Below, in pieces: positions 30,913 through 37,321 of a DNA stretch of 37,321 nucleotides (its first letter is position 1; each line of letters opens with the position of its first letter). The stretch comes from a virus. The position numbers and the translations under genes are program-made. Under the pieces are notes generated by a model, which saw only the letters and a program-made list of their open reading frames with translations, made no database searches and was not told the DNA's origin. The DNA is taken from the IMG/VR virus record IMGVR_UViG_3300036398_001090, positions 1-37,321 of that record. One strand, given 5' to 3'.

Positions 30913-31745
30913 CAATACATCTCGATCTCGGTGGTCTGTGTGGTGGCCTCGCCAGTCATCCATGCCGGCAGGCTGATCGGTTCAATCCGATCGCTGTAGG
31001 CAGGCCAACGGCCATTGGATTTGCACTCGGCCAGTGTCTGCAGATCGCGCATGGCGGTTTCGTAGCCGCGCTCGATCATCTGCTCATCAGCGGCATAGAC
31101 GCCAACAGCGAACGGTGGCTTCTTCTCCACTGCGATGAAGATGAATCCGCTTGGCCGCTTGCCGTAGGCAGCCTCGATGCCCGCCATATACCAGCCGGCT
31201 TGGACGTGATAGCGCCATTTAGCGATGCTGCGGCGGAACTCCCGCGGACTGGCGTCTTCCGTGGTCTTGAGATCCACCACAATGCCGCCATCCTCGGTGA
31301 TCCAGTCCGGCCGGCACTTGCACTGCAAGCCGGTGGTCGGTTCCGTCCACATGTGCGTGGTCTCGGCCTCGCCCGCCATGCCCAACAGCAATGCAGCTGC
31401 CGGATGGCCAAGCACTGCTCTGCCCATGTGCATCACCAGATCGGCATCCTCTCGGCTCAGCACGGTGCGGCCGTTGGCTTCAGCTTCAAACGCTGCCCAT
31501 GCTTCCTTGCCAGCCTTGGTGCGGCGATCAAGGCCATCAGGTGCCACGGTGTATTCGGCATCCCATTTGTGCAGTTCAAGCACATGGGTGTGAACAGCGC
31601 TGCCGATGCGCATTGCTGGCGTCGGTTCGGGGATGACGCGCTTCGGGTCGATGTAGCGCGCCCAGTAATGCAAGGGCGATCGCGCAATGAGATCCAGATG
31701 CGACTTTGAGATCGCAGGGTGCGCGTGATAGTCGGCGTTCTCCAT
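30912..31745 (-). CDS. RecE/RecB-like PD-(D/E)XK exonuclease
   Basis: Leftward 277-residue protein of the phage exonuclease type related to RecE C-terminus and DUF3799. The nuclease core shows RIGSAVHTHVLE near 46-57, Asp147 in CKCRPDWI, Asp158 and Lys160 in VVDLKTTED, and the WRYHVQAGWY helix near 177-186 with the QxxxY motif. It would resect double-stranded ends to yield a 3' strand for the RecT-like partner, so together they form a two-component recombination system. It is the first gene of the long leftward operon. Confidence 0.9.
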   Translation of the reverse strand: MENADYHAHPAISKSHLDLIARSPLHYWARYIDPKRVIPEPTPAMRIGSAVHTHVLELHKWDAEYTVAPDGLDRRTKAGKEAWAAFEAEANGRTVLSREDADLVMHMGRAVLGHPAAALLLGMAGEAETTHMWTEPTTGLQCKCRPDWITEDGGIVVDLKTTEDASPREFRRSIAKWRYHVQAGWYMAGIEAAYGKRPSGFIFIAVEKKPPFAVGVYAADEQMIERGYETAMRDLQTLAECKSNGRWPAYSDRIEPISLPAWMTGEATTQTTEIEMY

Positions 31746-31798
31746 AGGCTGTGGCGACTTGCGCGATCCTATAGCCTGATGCCGTCAAGTGCAACCTC
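31746..31798. promoter_or_regulatory. Divergent promoter region of recombination and replication genes
   Basis: The 53-bp gap between the leftward exonuclease and rightward helicase contains the symmetrical box CCTATAGCC (about 31770-31778), usable as a -10 on either strand. TTGCAC and TTGACG precede it on the minus strand at short spacing, and CTTGCGC on the plus strand. ACTTG and CAAGT half sites flank it. Promoter placement is inferred. Confidence 0.4.
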
Positions 31799-33160
31799 AT
31801 GCAGCTCCGCAGCTACCAGCAGCGCGCCATCGACGATCTCCGCAATGCATATCGCTTCGGCTACCGGGCGCCGCTGCTATGCCTACCGACCGGCGGCGGG
31901 AAGACCTGTGTGTTCGCCGCTATCGCAAAGCAAGCTGCCGATCGAGGTAGACGTGTTCTGATCCTGGTTCATCGTCGGGAGCTGATCAAGCAAGCCTCAA
32001 GCAAACTCGAGTGGATCGGTGTCCATCACGGCCTGATCGCTGCAGGCATCGAGCCATCGCCTGCCGCCGTGCAGGTGGCCTCAGTCCAGACGATCGCGCG
32101 CCGCCTATCCCACATCGACTGGCAGCCGGACCTGATCATCATCGACGAAGCGCATCACGCCACCGCAGGCCAGTGGGAGCGCACCCTGCAGCATTGGCCG
32201 ACCGCGTATCGCCTCGGTGTCACTGCCACACCATGCCGACTCGATGGCTGCGGCCTGCGCAGTGCGTTCGATCACCTGGTGCTCGGTCCCTCGGTCGCTG
32301 AGCTGATCGACGCTGGCTTCCTCAGCCATTCCCGCATGTACGCGCCCCCAGTGGTGGCCGATCTATCCGGTATCCGCACTCGAGCTGGCGATTACGCCAA
32401 CGATCAGGCCGCGGCAGCCATGGATCGCCCCACCGTCACAGGTGACGCCATCGCGCACTACCAGCGGCTCTCTGCAGGGCAGCAGGCGATCGCGTTCTGC
32501 TGCAATGTCGCCCACGCTGAATCAGTCTGCGCGGCCTTCCAAACTGCAGGTATCGCCGCCCAACTACTCCTCGGAAACACCGCTGACCGCGATCAGGTCG
32601 TTGCAGACTTTGGTGCCGGCTTGGTGCAGATATTGGTCACCGTCGATGTGGTCTCAGAAGGCTTCGACGTGCCCGCTGCCAGCGTTGCCATCCTCCTGCG
32701 CCCCACCAAGTCCCTCGGCCTCTACCTCCAGCAGGTCGGTCGCGTGCTCCGCCCAGCGCCTGGCAAGCAGGCCGCGCTGATCCTCGATCACGTTGGCAAT
32801 GTCTCCCGCCATGGCTTCCCGGATGATCATCGGGACTGGACGCTCGACGATGGCATCAAGCGCACCGCAAGCACACCAGCGCCCAGCGTCCGCACATGCC
32901 CCGAGTGCTACGCCGCCTTCAAGCCGCAACCGCAGTGCCCAGTCTGTGGCGCACAATGCGCACCAATCACTAACCGCAAGATCCGTCAGCTAGCAGGTGA
33001 ACTGCAGGAGCTGAAGCGCGAAGCCGTCCAGCAGCGCATCGCTGAACGCCGCAAGCAGGGCACCGCTCGCACCCTGGAGCAGCTCCTCGCCCTGGCCAAT
33101 GAGCGCGGCTACAGTCCCGGCTGGGCGTACCGGATCTATCACGCGCGTGCCAAACGCTGA
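31799..33160 (+). CDS. SF2 DEAD/DEAH-box helicase
   Basis: This 453-residue helicase shows the SF2 motifs in order: Q-like LRSYQQRAIDDLRN at the start, Walker A PTGGGKT (30-36), RVLILVHRREL, DEAH (116-119), GVTATPCR, a linker, then FCCNVAHAESV, LVTVDVVSEGFDVPAASVAI and QQVGRVLRPAPGK. A zinc ribbon follows (CPECYAAF and CPVCGAQC near 365-390), then a helical end rich in Arg/Gln. Overall layout resembles RadD/UvsW-like phage helicases that remodel replication forks. The VRR-NUC gene overlaps its 3' end. Confidence 0.94.
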   Translation: MQLRSYQQRAIDDLRNAYRFGYRAPLLCLPTGGGKTCVFAAIAKQAADRGRRVLILVHRRELIKQASSKLEWIGVHHGLIAAGIEPSPAAVQVASVQTIARRLSHIDWQPDLIIIDEAHHATAGQWERTLQHWPTAYRLGVTATPCRLDGCGLRSAFDHLVLGPSVAELIDAGFLSHSRMYAPPVVADLSGIRTRAGDYANDQAAAAMDRPTVTGDAIAHYQRLSAGQQAIAFCCNVAHAESVCAAFQTAGIAAQLLLGNTADRDQVVADFGAGLVQILVTVDVVSEGFDVPAASVAILLRPTKSLGLYLQQVGRVLRPAPGKQAALILDHVGNVSRHGFPDDHRDWTLDDGIKRTASTPAPSVRTCPECYAAFKPQPQCPVCGAQCAPITNRKIRQLAGELQELKREAVQQRIAERRKQGTARTLEQLLALANERGYSPGWAYRIYHARAKR

Positions 33161-33506
33161 GACCGATATTCAGCAGCGCATCCGCCTCGCAGTTGGTACA
33201 CGATCCGATCTCCGCCTGTTCCGCAACAACACCGGCACGCTGCCCGATCCACGCACCGGCAGGCCGGTCCAGTTCGGCCTCGCGCGCGGCTCTGCAGATC
33301 TGATCGGCTGGCGCACCATCACCATCACACCCGAGATGGTCGGGCAGCGCGTCGCCATCTTCACCAGCATCGAGGTGAAGACCGAATCCGGTCGCCTCTC
33401 ACCAGCTCAACGCAACTGGCTAGAAGCAGTCCGAGTCGCAGGTGGGATAACGGGAATCGCCCGTAATGTGTCAGATGCGCTCGCCATCGTCGACGGCAAG
33501 CCATAA
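33147..33506 (+). CDS. VRR-NUC domain nuclease
   Basis: This 119-residue nuclease (from GTG 33147, overlapping the helicase by 14 nt) has the VRR-NUC/PD-(D/E)XK core: ETDIQQRIRLAVG, RLFRNNTGTLPDP, GLARGSADLIGW, FTSIEVKTESGRLSPAQRNW and VAGGITGIARNVSDAL. The family cuts branched DNA, including Holliday junctions. Phages with a SF2 helicase and VirE-type primase often encode it between the two, as here. An ATG at 33099 is possible but adds only sequence that overlaps the helicase. Confidence 0.92.
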   Translation: MPNAETDIQQRIRLAVGTRSDLRLFRNNTGTLPDPRTGRPVQFGLARGSADLIGWRTITITPEMVGQRVAIFTSIEVKTESGRLSPAQRNWLEAVRVAGGITGIARNVSDALAIVDGKP

Positions 33507-33524
33507 TCTCACCGCCAAGTAAAA

Positions 33525-33552
33525 GGCCGGCGGTGCTGGACACACCCCGGCC
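33525..33552. terminator. Strong intergenic hairpin before primase gene
   Basis: GGCCGG-C-GGTG, a 7-base loop, and CACC-CCGGCC form a stem of 10 pairs with one bulged C. On the minus strand the stem is followed by TTTTAC, like a weak intrinsic terminator; on the plus strand no T run follows. It may block antisense transcription or tune primase expression. Confidence 0.5.
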
Positions 33553-33578
33553 ACGGCTCACAGCTCTCACCTGCAAGC

Positions 33579-35702
33579 ATGACGACTTTACAAAAGCCTG
33601 TTGACTTCGATGCCGCACGTCTGTTCTTCAAGATCCTAAAAAAGTCCAAGGATGCGATTAGGCTCCGCGCTTTCTATCCCTCAGGTCATCCCTTCAAGGC
33701 AGGCGACTCCGGTCGCAAAGCCGCACCAACTCGCGCCATCGTCGAAGAATGGCAAGCTGAAGGCCGTGGCGTCTATGTCGTCATCAACGATGGCGGCGAC
33801 ACCGACTCCGAGATCACAGCCTGCCGCGCACTGTTCTGCGAATGGGATGATCGCCCGAAGGACTGGCAAGTCACGGCCTGGCAGGAGCTGAACCTCCCAG
33901 AACCCACCATGCAGGTGGACACCGGCGGCAAGTCGATCCACTCCTACTGGATCTTCGACACCGCCATCCCACCTGAGCAGTGGCGATCCCTTCAGAAGCG
34001 CCTCCTCGAGCACGCCGACGCTGATCGAACCCTCAAGAACCCATCCCGTGTGATGCGCCTGCCTGGTACGCATCACATCGGTCCTGATGGCACCGTTGGT
34101 GATCAGGTCTGCATCATCCATCAATCTGATGCTTACTACACCCCGCAGCAGCTTGATGCCTGCCTGCCTGATGAAACGACTCACACCAAACTGATTGAGG
34201 CGCGTCAGTTCACTGATTACAAGCCACACACCCTCATCGACATTCAAGACGCTCTCAACTGCATCCCCGCAGCAGTTCCGAAGCAAGGCCAATATCCCCT
34301 GTTCCGCAATCTCATGTGGGGTCTGATCGAGGCCGTCACCGAAGCCGGTGGATCAATCGATCAGGCCATCACCATGATGCGCCACCATAGTCCAGACTTC
34401 GTTGAAGTCGAGCAGGTCGCGCGCAGCTCCTACAACTCAGTTACTGCTGGCACCTTCTGGTACATCGCCCGTGATAACGGCTGGCGGCCAGCACGAATCG
34501 TGCCGAATGTTGTCGCTGATAATCCATCAACAGCCATCCAAACTTCAGGCCGCAGACTCACCAAAATGGAGGCCGATGAGCTTCTTGTGCAGCTCCGCCA
34601 AGCCAATAACCTTCGCTACAACATCTTCACTCAGCAGATCGAACGCAACGGCAAACTCCTCGAAGGCGCTGAGCATTACTACCTAGAGATCGCAGAAGCC
34701 GGCTGCAAGATCTCAAAGGAGATCGCCCTTGACTGTCTGGTCAAGATCGCCAAGGCCAATCCCTACGACCCTATTCAGGTCTACCTCGATCACGTCGCTG
34801 CTCACATCCAGCCCACTTACATCGATCGCCTCGCATCGACCTACCTGCGGCCTGCTGATGCCAGCAGCCCCGAACCCACCCTCTACGACCACATGCTCCG
34901 CTGCACCCTCATCGCAGCGGTCCGCAGAATCTACGAACCTGGCTCGAAGCACGACAACGCCACCGTGCTCATGGGTGAGCAGGGCGCCCGCAAGTCATCT
35001 TTCTGGGCAGCCATCGGCGGAGAGTTCTTCTCCGATGCCCTTCGGGACATCAGCTCCAAGGACGACATCATGGTCCTGCACCGCTCCTGGATCATGGAGT
35101 GGGCAGAGCTGGATCACATCACAAGCAAGAAGCACGCCGGTCAGGTGAAGGCATTCCTGAGCCAATCCACCGACATGTTCCGCGTGCCTTACGGCAAGGC
35201 CACAGAAGCCTTCCCCAGGCGCTGCATCATCGTTGGCTCCACCAACCGTGACAGCGGCTTCCTGGTTGATGAAACAGGCAACCGACGGTTCTGGGTGATC
35301 CCAGTCACCTGCACCCTGCAGAAGCCCATCGACGTATCCGCCCTCCTCAAGGAGCGGGATGCGATCTGGTCGGCAGCGGTAGCGGCCTACCGCAACGGTG
35401 AATCCAGCGTGCTCACCGCCGAGCAGGAGGCGCAGGTGGCGCAGGAGAACGAGGACTACCTGGTCGAGTCCCCATGGCGGGCACCGATCGAGGCGTGGCT
35501 GGTGGCGCCCCACAACCGATCGAAGAACATCACGACCGACGTGCTGCTGGCCGAGGCCATCGCCAAGCCGATCGAGCGGCAGACACGCTCGGATCAGATG
35601 CAGGTGGCCAGCATCCTGCGGGACCTGAAGTACGACAGGAGGCGCCAACGGATCGATGGCGTTCTCAAATGGGTCTATTTTCGAGACAACAGTGTCGCGT
35701 GA
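33579..35702 (+). CDS. Primase-helicase with VirE/D5-like ATPase domain
   Basis: This 707-residue replication protein joins an N-terminal AEP-type primase-like domain and a C-terminal SF3/VirE helicase. The primase part includes GVYVVINDGGDTDSEITACR, ALFCEWDDRP near 86-95 with acidic residues expected in the active site, GKSIHSYW, and NPSRVMRLPGTHH. Residues around 465-473 (MGEQGARKSS) are the Walker A loop and WIMEWAELD near 504-512 the Walker B region, followed by VPYGKATEAFPRRCIIVGSTN and GNRRFWVIPV. It should unwind and prime the origin; repeats that may be its target lie directly downstream. Confidence 0.93.
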   Translation: MTTLQKPVDFDAARLFFKILKKSKDAIRLRAFYPSGHPFKAGDSGRKAAPTRAIVEEWQAEGRGVYVVINDGGDTDSEITACRALFCEWDDRPKDWQVTAWQELNLPEPTMQVDTGGKSIHSYWIFDTAIPPEQWRSLQKRLLEHADADRTLKNPSRVMRLPGTHHIGPDGTVGDQVCIIHQSDAYYTPQQLDACLPDETTHTKLIEARQFTDYKPHTLIDIQDALNCIPAAVPKQGQYPLFRNLMWGLIEAVTEAGGSIDQAITMMRHHSPDFVEVEQVARSSYNSVTAGTFWYIARDNGWRPARIVPNVVADNPSTAIQTSGRRLTKMEADELLVQLRQANNLRYNIFTQQIERNGKLLEGAEHYYLEIAEAGCKISKEIALDCLVKIAKANPYDPIQVYLDHVAAHIQPTYIDRLASTYLRPADASSPEPTLYDHMLRCTLIAAVRRIYEPGSKHDNATVLMGEQGARKSSFWAAIGGEFFSDALRDISSKDDIMVLHRSWIMEWAELDHITSKKHAGQVKAFLSQSTDMFRVPYGKATEAFPRRCIIVGSTNRDSGFLVDETGNRRFWVIPVTCTLQKPIDVSALLKERDAIWSAAVAAYRNGESSVLTAEQEAQVAQENEDYLVESPWRAPIEAWLVAPHNRSKNITTDVLLAEAIAKPIERQTRSDQMQVASILRDLKYDRRRQRIDGVLKWVYFRDNSVA

Positions 35703-35724
35703 GTCTTGAAATGAGATTAACCAG

Positions 35725-35902
35725 TGTTCCTACCTCATCGGACTAGGTAGGAACATCGAGATCCCGCTTGTTCACACCGTTGTTCCTATGTTCCTACTGT
35801 TCCTACCTTTTTAATAGAGGTATATGAAATAGAGAGTGGGGGGGGTACAGGGACAAAAAGGAAACTCTCTAAGGAAGGTAGGCACGGTAGGAACTAGGAA
35901 CA
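35725..35902. repeat. Iteron-like array of TGTTCCTA repeats, putative replication origin
   Basis: The 267-bp gap after the primase-helicase holds at least seven copies of TGTTCCTA(C). Plus-strand copies start at 35725, 35781, 35789 and 35798; reversed copies lie at 35746-35755, 35886-35894 and 35895-35902. The first and second make a perfect 11-bp inverted repeat (TGTTCCTACCT) with a 9-base centre. Three plus copies are spaced 8-9 bases apart. Between the groups are an A/T-rich stretch (35808-35831) that could melt, an AGAGAGT/ACTCTCT stem (35831-35837 with 35864-35870), and eight G. This looks like an origin or a multi-site operator; no protein-coding sense is apparent. Confidence 0.75.
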
Positions 35903-35969
35903 GCTCCAGTCTCATCCGGCTGCCGCCCCCAACCAGTACGCTGGTGGCTCCACTCCGCTCTCACCGGAC

Positions 35970-36584
35970 GTGTCATCCCAACCCGACGGCGGCCTGCCCG
36001 ATCAGGTCCTGCCGCGCCTCGAGCCGCACTTCCACATCCACCGTGAGGTGACTGGCTTGCATCCCGCAGGCAAGCGCCTGCGCATCGATGCCATCGCCGT
36101 GCCCCGTGACCCCAGCCAATGGGCTAGGCCGGACATTGCCCTCGGCATTGAGTTCAAGCGCTCAGCAGCCTCGGCGCGCGGTGATAGCAGCCGTGTGATC
36201 CGGCAATGCCTCGACTACACCCTCGTGGACTGGAAAGGCTTCGGCTCCGGCCTGCCGATCTTCTACTGCCCAGGCTTCGAGCAGATCGAGGCTTACCGGC
36301 TTTATCGGGAATGGACGCCATCCCAACGGGTGGATGATGACTGGATCGGCCACACCTACAAGCCGAATGATCCCCTCACCTATCAGCAGGTCTTCAATGC
36401 CGGCATGGGCTACGCCATTAGCGGCATCCTTGGCCAGCACAACGTTGGCGAGCTGATCAACCATGACCGTGATGGCTGGTCGTTCATTAAGCACGGCGGT
36501 GGCTTCCACGTTCAGTGGTGTGAGCGGCGTGGAGTTTGCGAGGCCAAGATCAATCAGCTCAAGCGCAAGATCGGCTCTGGCTAA
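35970..36584 (+). CDS. PD-(D/E)XK-like nuclease, unknown role
   Basis: This 204-residue protein from GTG 35970 contains a nuclease-like pattern: HFHIHREVTG, RLRIDAIAVPRDP with Asp40, PDIALGIEFKRS with Glu61 and Lys63, and a following SRVIRQCLDYTLVDW helix. This matches the D...ExK arrangement of PD-(D/E)XK enzymes. The second half (GYAISGILGQHNVGEL, SFIKHGGGFHVQW) is unusual. It sits beside the repeat array, so an origin-nicking or resolving role is conceivable. Family not recognised; the nuclease call rests on those residues. Confidence 0.7.
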   Translation: MSSQPDGGLPDQVLPRLEPHFHIHREVTGLHPAGKRLRIDAIAVPRDPSQWARPDIALGIEFKRSAASARGDSSRVIRQCLDYTLVDWKGFGSGLPIFYCPGFEQIEAYRLYREWTPSQRVDDDWIGHTYKPNDPLTYQQVFNAGMGYAISGILGQHNVGELINHDRDGWSFIKHGGGFHVQWCERRGVCEAKINQLKRKIGSG

Positions 36585-36593
36585 CGTCGATGC

Positions 36594-37262
36594 ATGACCA
36601 CCATCCGCCTGGATATCAAGTCGGAGCTGCCCACCGCTATCCGGTGGACCGACACCATGACCAAGCAGCTGCCGTTCGCCATCAGCCAAGCGCTCAACCG
36701 CACGGCGTTCGACATGCGGGAGGCGATGAACGGCGCCACTCGCCAATACTTCAAGAACCCCGTCGCCTTCACCCAGCGCGCCTTCTTGGTCAACAGGTCG
36801 ACCAAGCGCAACCTCGAAGCCGAGGTGTACGCCGAGCGCCGCCGTGCCCGATACCTGCGCACGCTGATCAGCGGTGGTGATCGTGGGCAGAAGCCGGTGG
36901 AGCTGCGATACCTCGCCAAGGCTGAGGCGACCATGCCGAAGGGTTCGGTGCTGGTGCCCGCAGCCATCAACCTCACGGCCGCTGGGAACGTCTCCTTGGC
37001 CACTCTGAGGCGCATCGAGGGGCGGATAGCCAGCAAGGGGAAGAACAGCGTCTTCCTGGGGCGTCCAGACGGCGCTGGGAGGCCGCCTGGTGTGTACCAG
37101 CGGACCGCCAAGGGGAAACTCCGCCCGCTGTTCATCGCCGTGCCCCGTGCGCGCTACGGCAAGATCTTCCCCATGGCCGAGATCGGGCAGAAGGTGATCG
37201 ACCGTCGCTTCGGCGATTACCTGCGCAGCAGCCTGGAGAAGGCGGTGGCCTCGGCAAGGTGA
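36594..37262 (+). CDS. Minor tail protein Z-like tail completion protein
   Basis: This 222-residue protein resembles lambda gpZ-type proteins: an N-terminal helix region (PFAISQALNRTAFDMREAMN), FKNPVAFTQRAFLVNRSTKR, a beta part (LEAEVYAERRRARYLRTLIS), VLVPAAINLTAAGN, and KLRPLFIAVPRARYGKIFPM, with helix end DRRFGDYLRSSLEKAV. gpZ completes the tail so that it can join the head. In lambda Z lies between FII and U; here it is last on the map, beside replication genes and just before the terminal repeat, so it is far from the rest of the tail genes unless the map is circular. Confidence 0.75.
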   Translation: MTTIRLDIKSELPTAIRWTDTMTKQLPFAISQALNRTAFDMREAMNGATRQYFKNPVAFTQRAFLVNRSTKRNLEAEVYAERRRARYLRTLISGGDRGQKPVELRYLAKAEATMPKGSVLVPAAINLTAAGNVSLATLRRIEGRIASKGKNSVFLGRPDGAGRPPGVYQRTAKGKLRPLFIAVPRARYGKIFPMAEIGQKVIDRRFGDYLRSSLEKAVASAR

Positions 37263-37270
37263 TTCCCCCT

Positions 37271-37303
37271 CCCCCATCGTGCGGGTCCTTGCGGGGGGGT
37301 TTA
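37271..37303 (+). terminator. Terminator-like hairpin before genome end
   Basis: CCCCC (37271-37275) can pair with five of the seven G at 37293-37299, and TTTAT follows. The loop is 17 bases, with no clear inner stem. It would end transcription of the Z-like gene just before the terminal repeat. The G-rich run could also be part of the packaging site. Confidence 0.45.
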
Positions 37304-37308
37304 TCACG

Positions 37309-37321
37309 GGTCGTCCAAACG
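37309..37321. repeat. Right copy of 13-bp terminal direct repeat
   Basis: GGTCGTCCAAACG ends the window and is identical to bases 1-13. See left copy. If it is a cohesive end, terminase would make a staggered cut of about this length here. Confidence 0.75.

Noticed and set aside
35836-36051. 71-codon rightward frame running through the repeat array
   Set aside because: Made of the repeats themselves (VGTVGTRNS) and Ser/Thr/Arg-rich sequence; overlaps the next gene; no ribosome site.
36162-37307. 381-codon leftward frame opposite the nuclease-like and Z-like genes
   Set aside because: Covers two better-supported rightward genes and the terminator-like hairpin; no domain seen.
1-37321. CRISPR arrays, tRNA genes and insertion sequences
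   Set aside because: No regularly spaced repeats of CRISPR type, no cloverleaf noticed, and no transposase-like frame; a tRNA scan would be needed to exclude tRNA fully.

Overview
The window is very probably one complete tailed-phage genome of about 37.3 kb. The first 13 bases recur as the last 13 bases, and the gene set runs from packaging through head, tail, host recognition, lysis, recombination and replication. The head and tail genes follow the lambda plan (small terminase, A-type large terminase, W-like, portal, protease/capsid, FII, U, tube, G/GT, tape measure, M, L, K, I, J), so the particle should be a long, flexible-tailed siphovirus. GC content is high (about 60% by eye). Several small genes (22420-23423, 25770-26283, 29565-29762) resemble small protein families I associate with cyanophages, so a GC-rich unicellular cyanobacterium such as Synechococcus or Cyanobium is the likely host. 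The host is inferred, not shown.

Layout. Positions 77-10715 (+): a ParB-methyltransferase fusion, terminase, an Ig-gpW fusion, portal, a five-module protease/capsid polyprotein, head-tail joining proteins and an unexpected C1q-like fibre protein. Positions 10724-22257 (+): the tail, with a -1 programmed frameshift between the tail chaperones G and GT at 12118-12124, and ending in a J-like tip protein and a self-cleaving S74 tail fibre. Positions 22284-25023 (+): lysis and small genes, namely two short membrane proteins, a two-enzyme endolysin (lysozyme plus M15 peptidase) and a dCTP deaminase-like protein.

Positions 25020-31745 are mostly leftward: about seventeen small, tightly overlapping genes of largely unknown function, then a recombination cassette of SSB-like protein, HTH protein, RecT-like annealing protein and RecE-like exonuclease. 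Three short rightward genes, one of them an HNH endonuclease, interrupt this stretch. From a divergent start at about 31.77 kb the rightward replication genes follow: SF2 helicase, VRR-NUC nuclease and primase-helicase. Next come a dense array of TGTTCCTA-type repeats (35725-35902) that looks like a replication origin or operator, a PD-(D/E)XK-like nuclease, a displaced tail gene Z homologue, a terminator-like hairpin, and the genome end.

Working together: the helicase, primase-helicase and repeat array would start and drive replication. RecE-like exonuclease, RecT-like protein and SSB-like protein would process and recombine DNA. The lambda-type terminase would cut concatemers, possibly at the 13-bp terminal sequence, and fill the capsid. 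No integrase, CI-like repressor, tRNA, CRISPR array, reverse transcriptase or photosynthesis gene was recognised, so the phage is probably virulent or has lost its lysogeny module.
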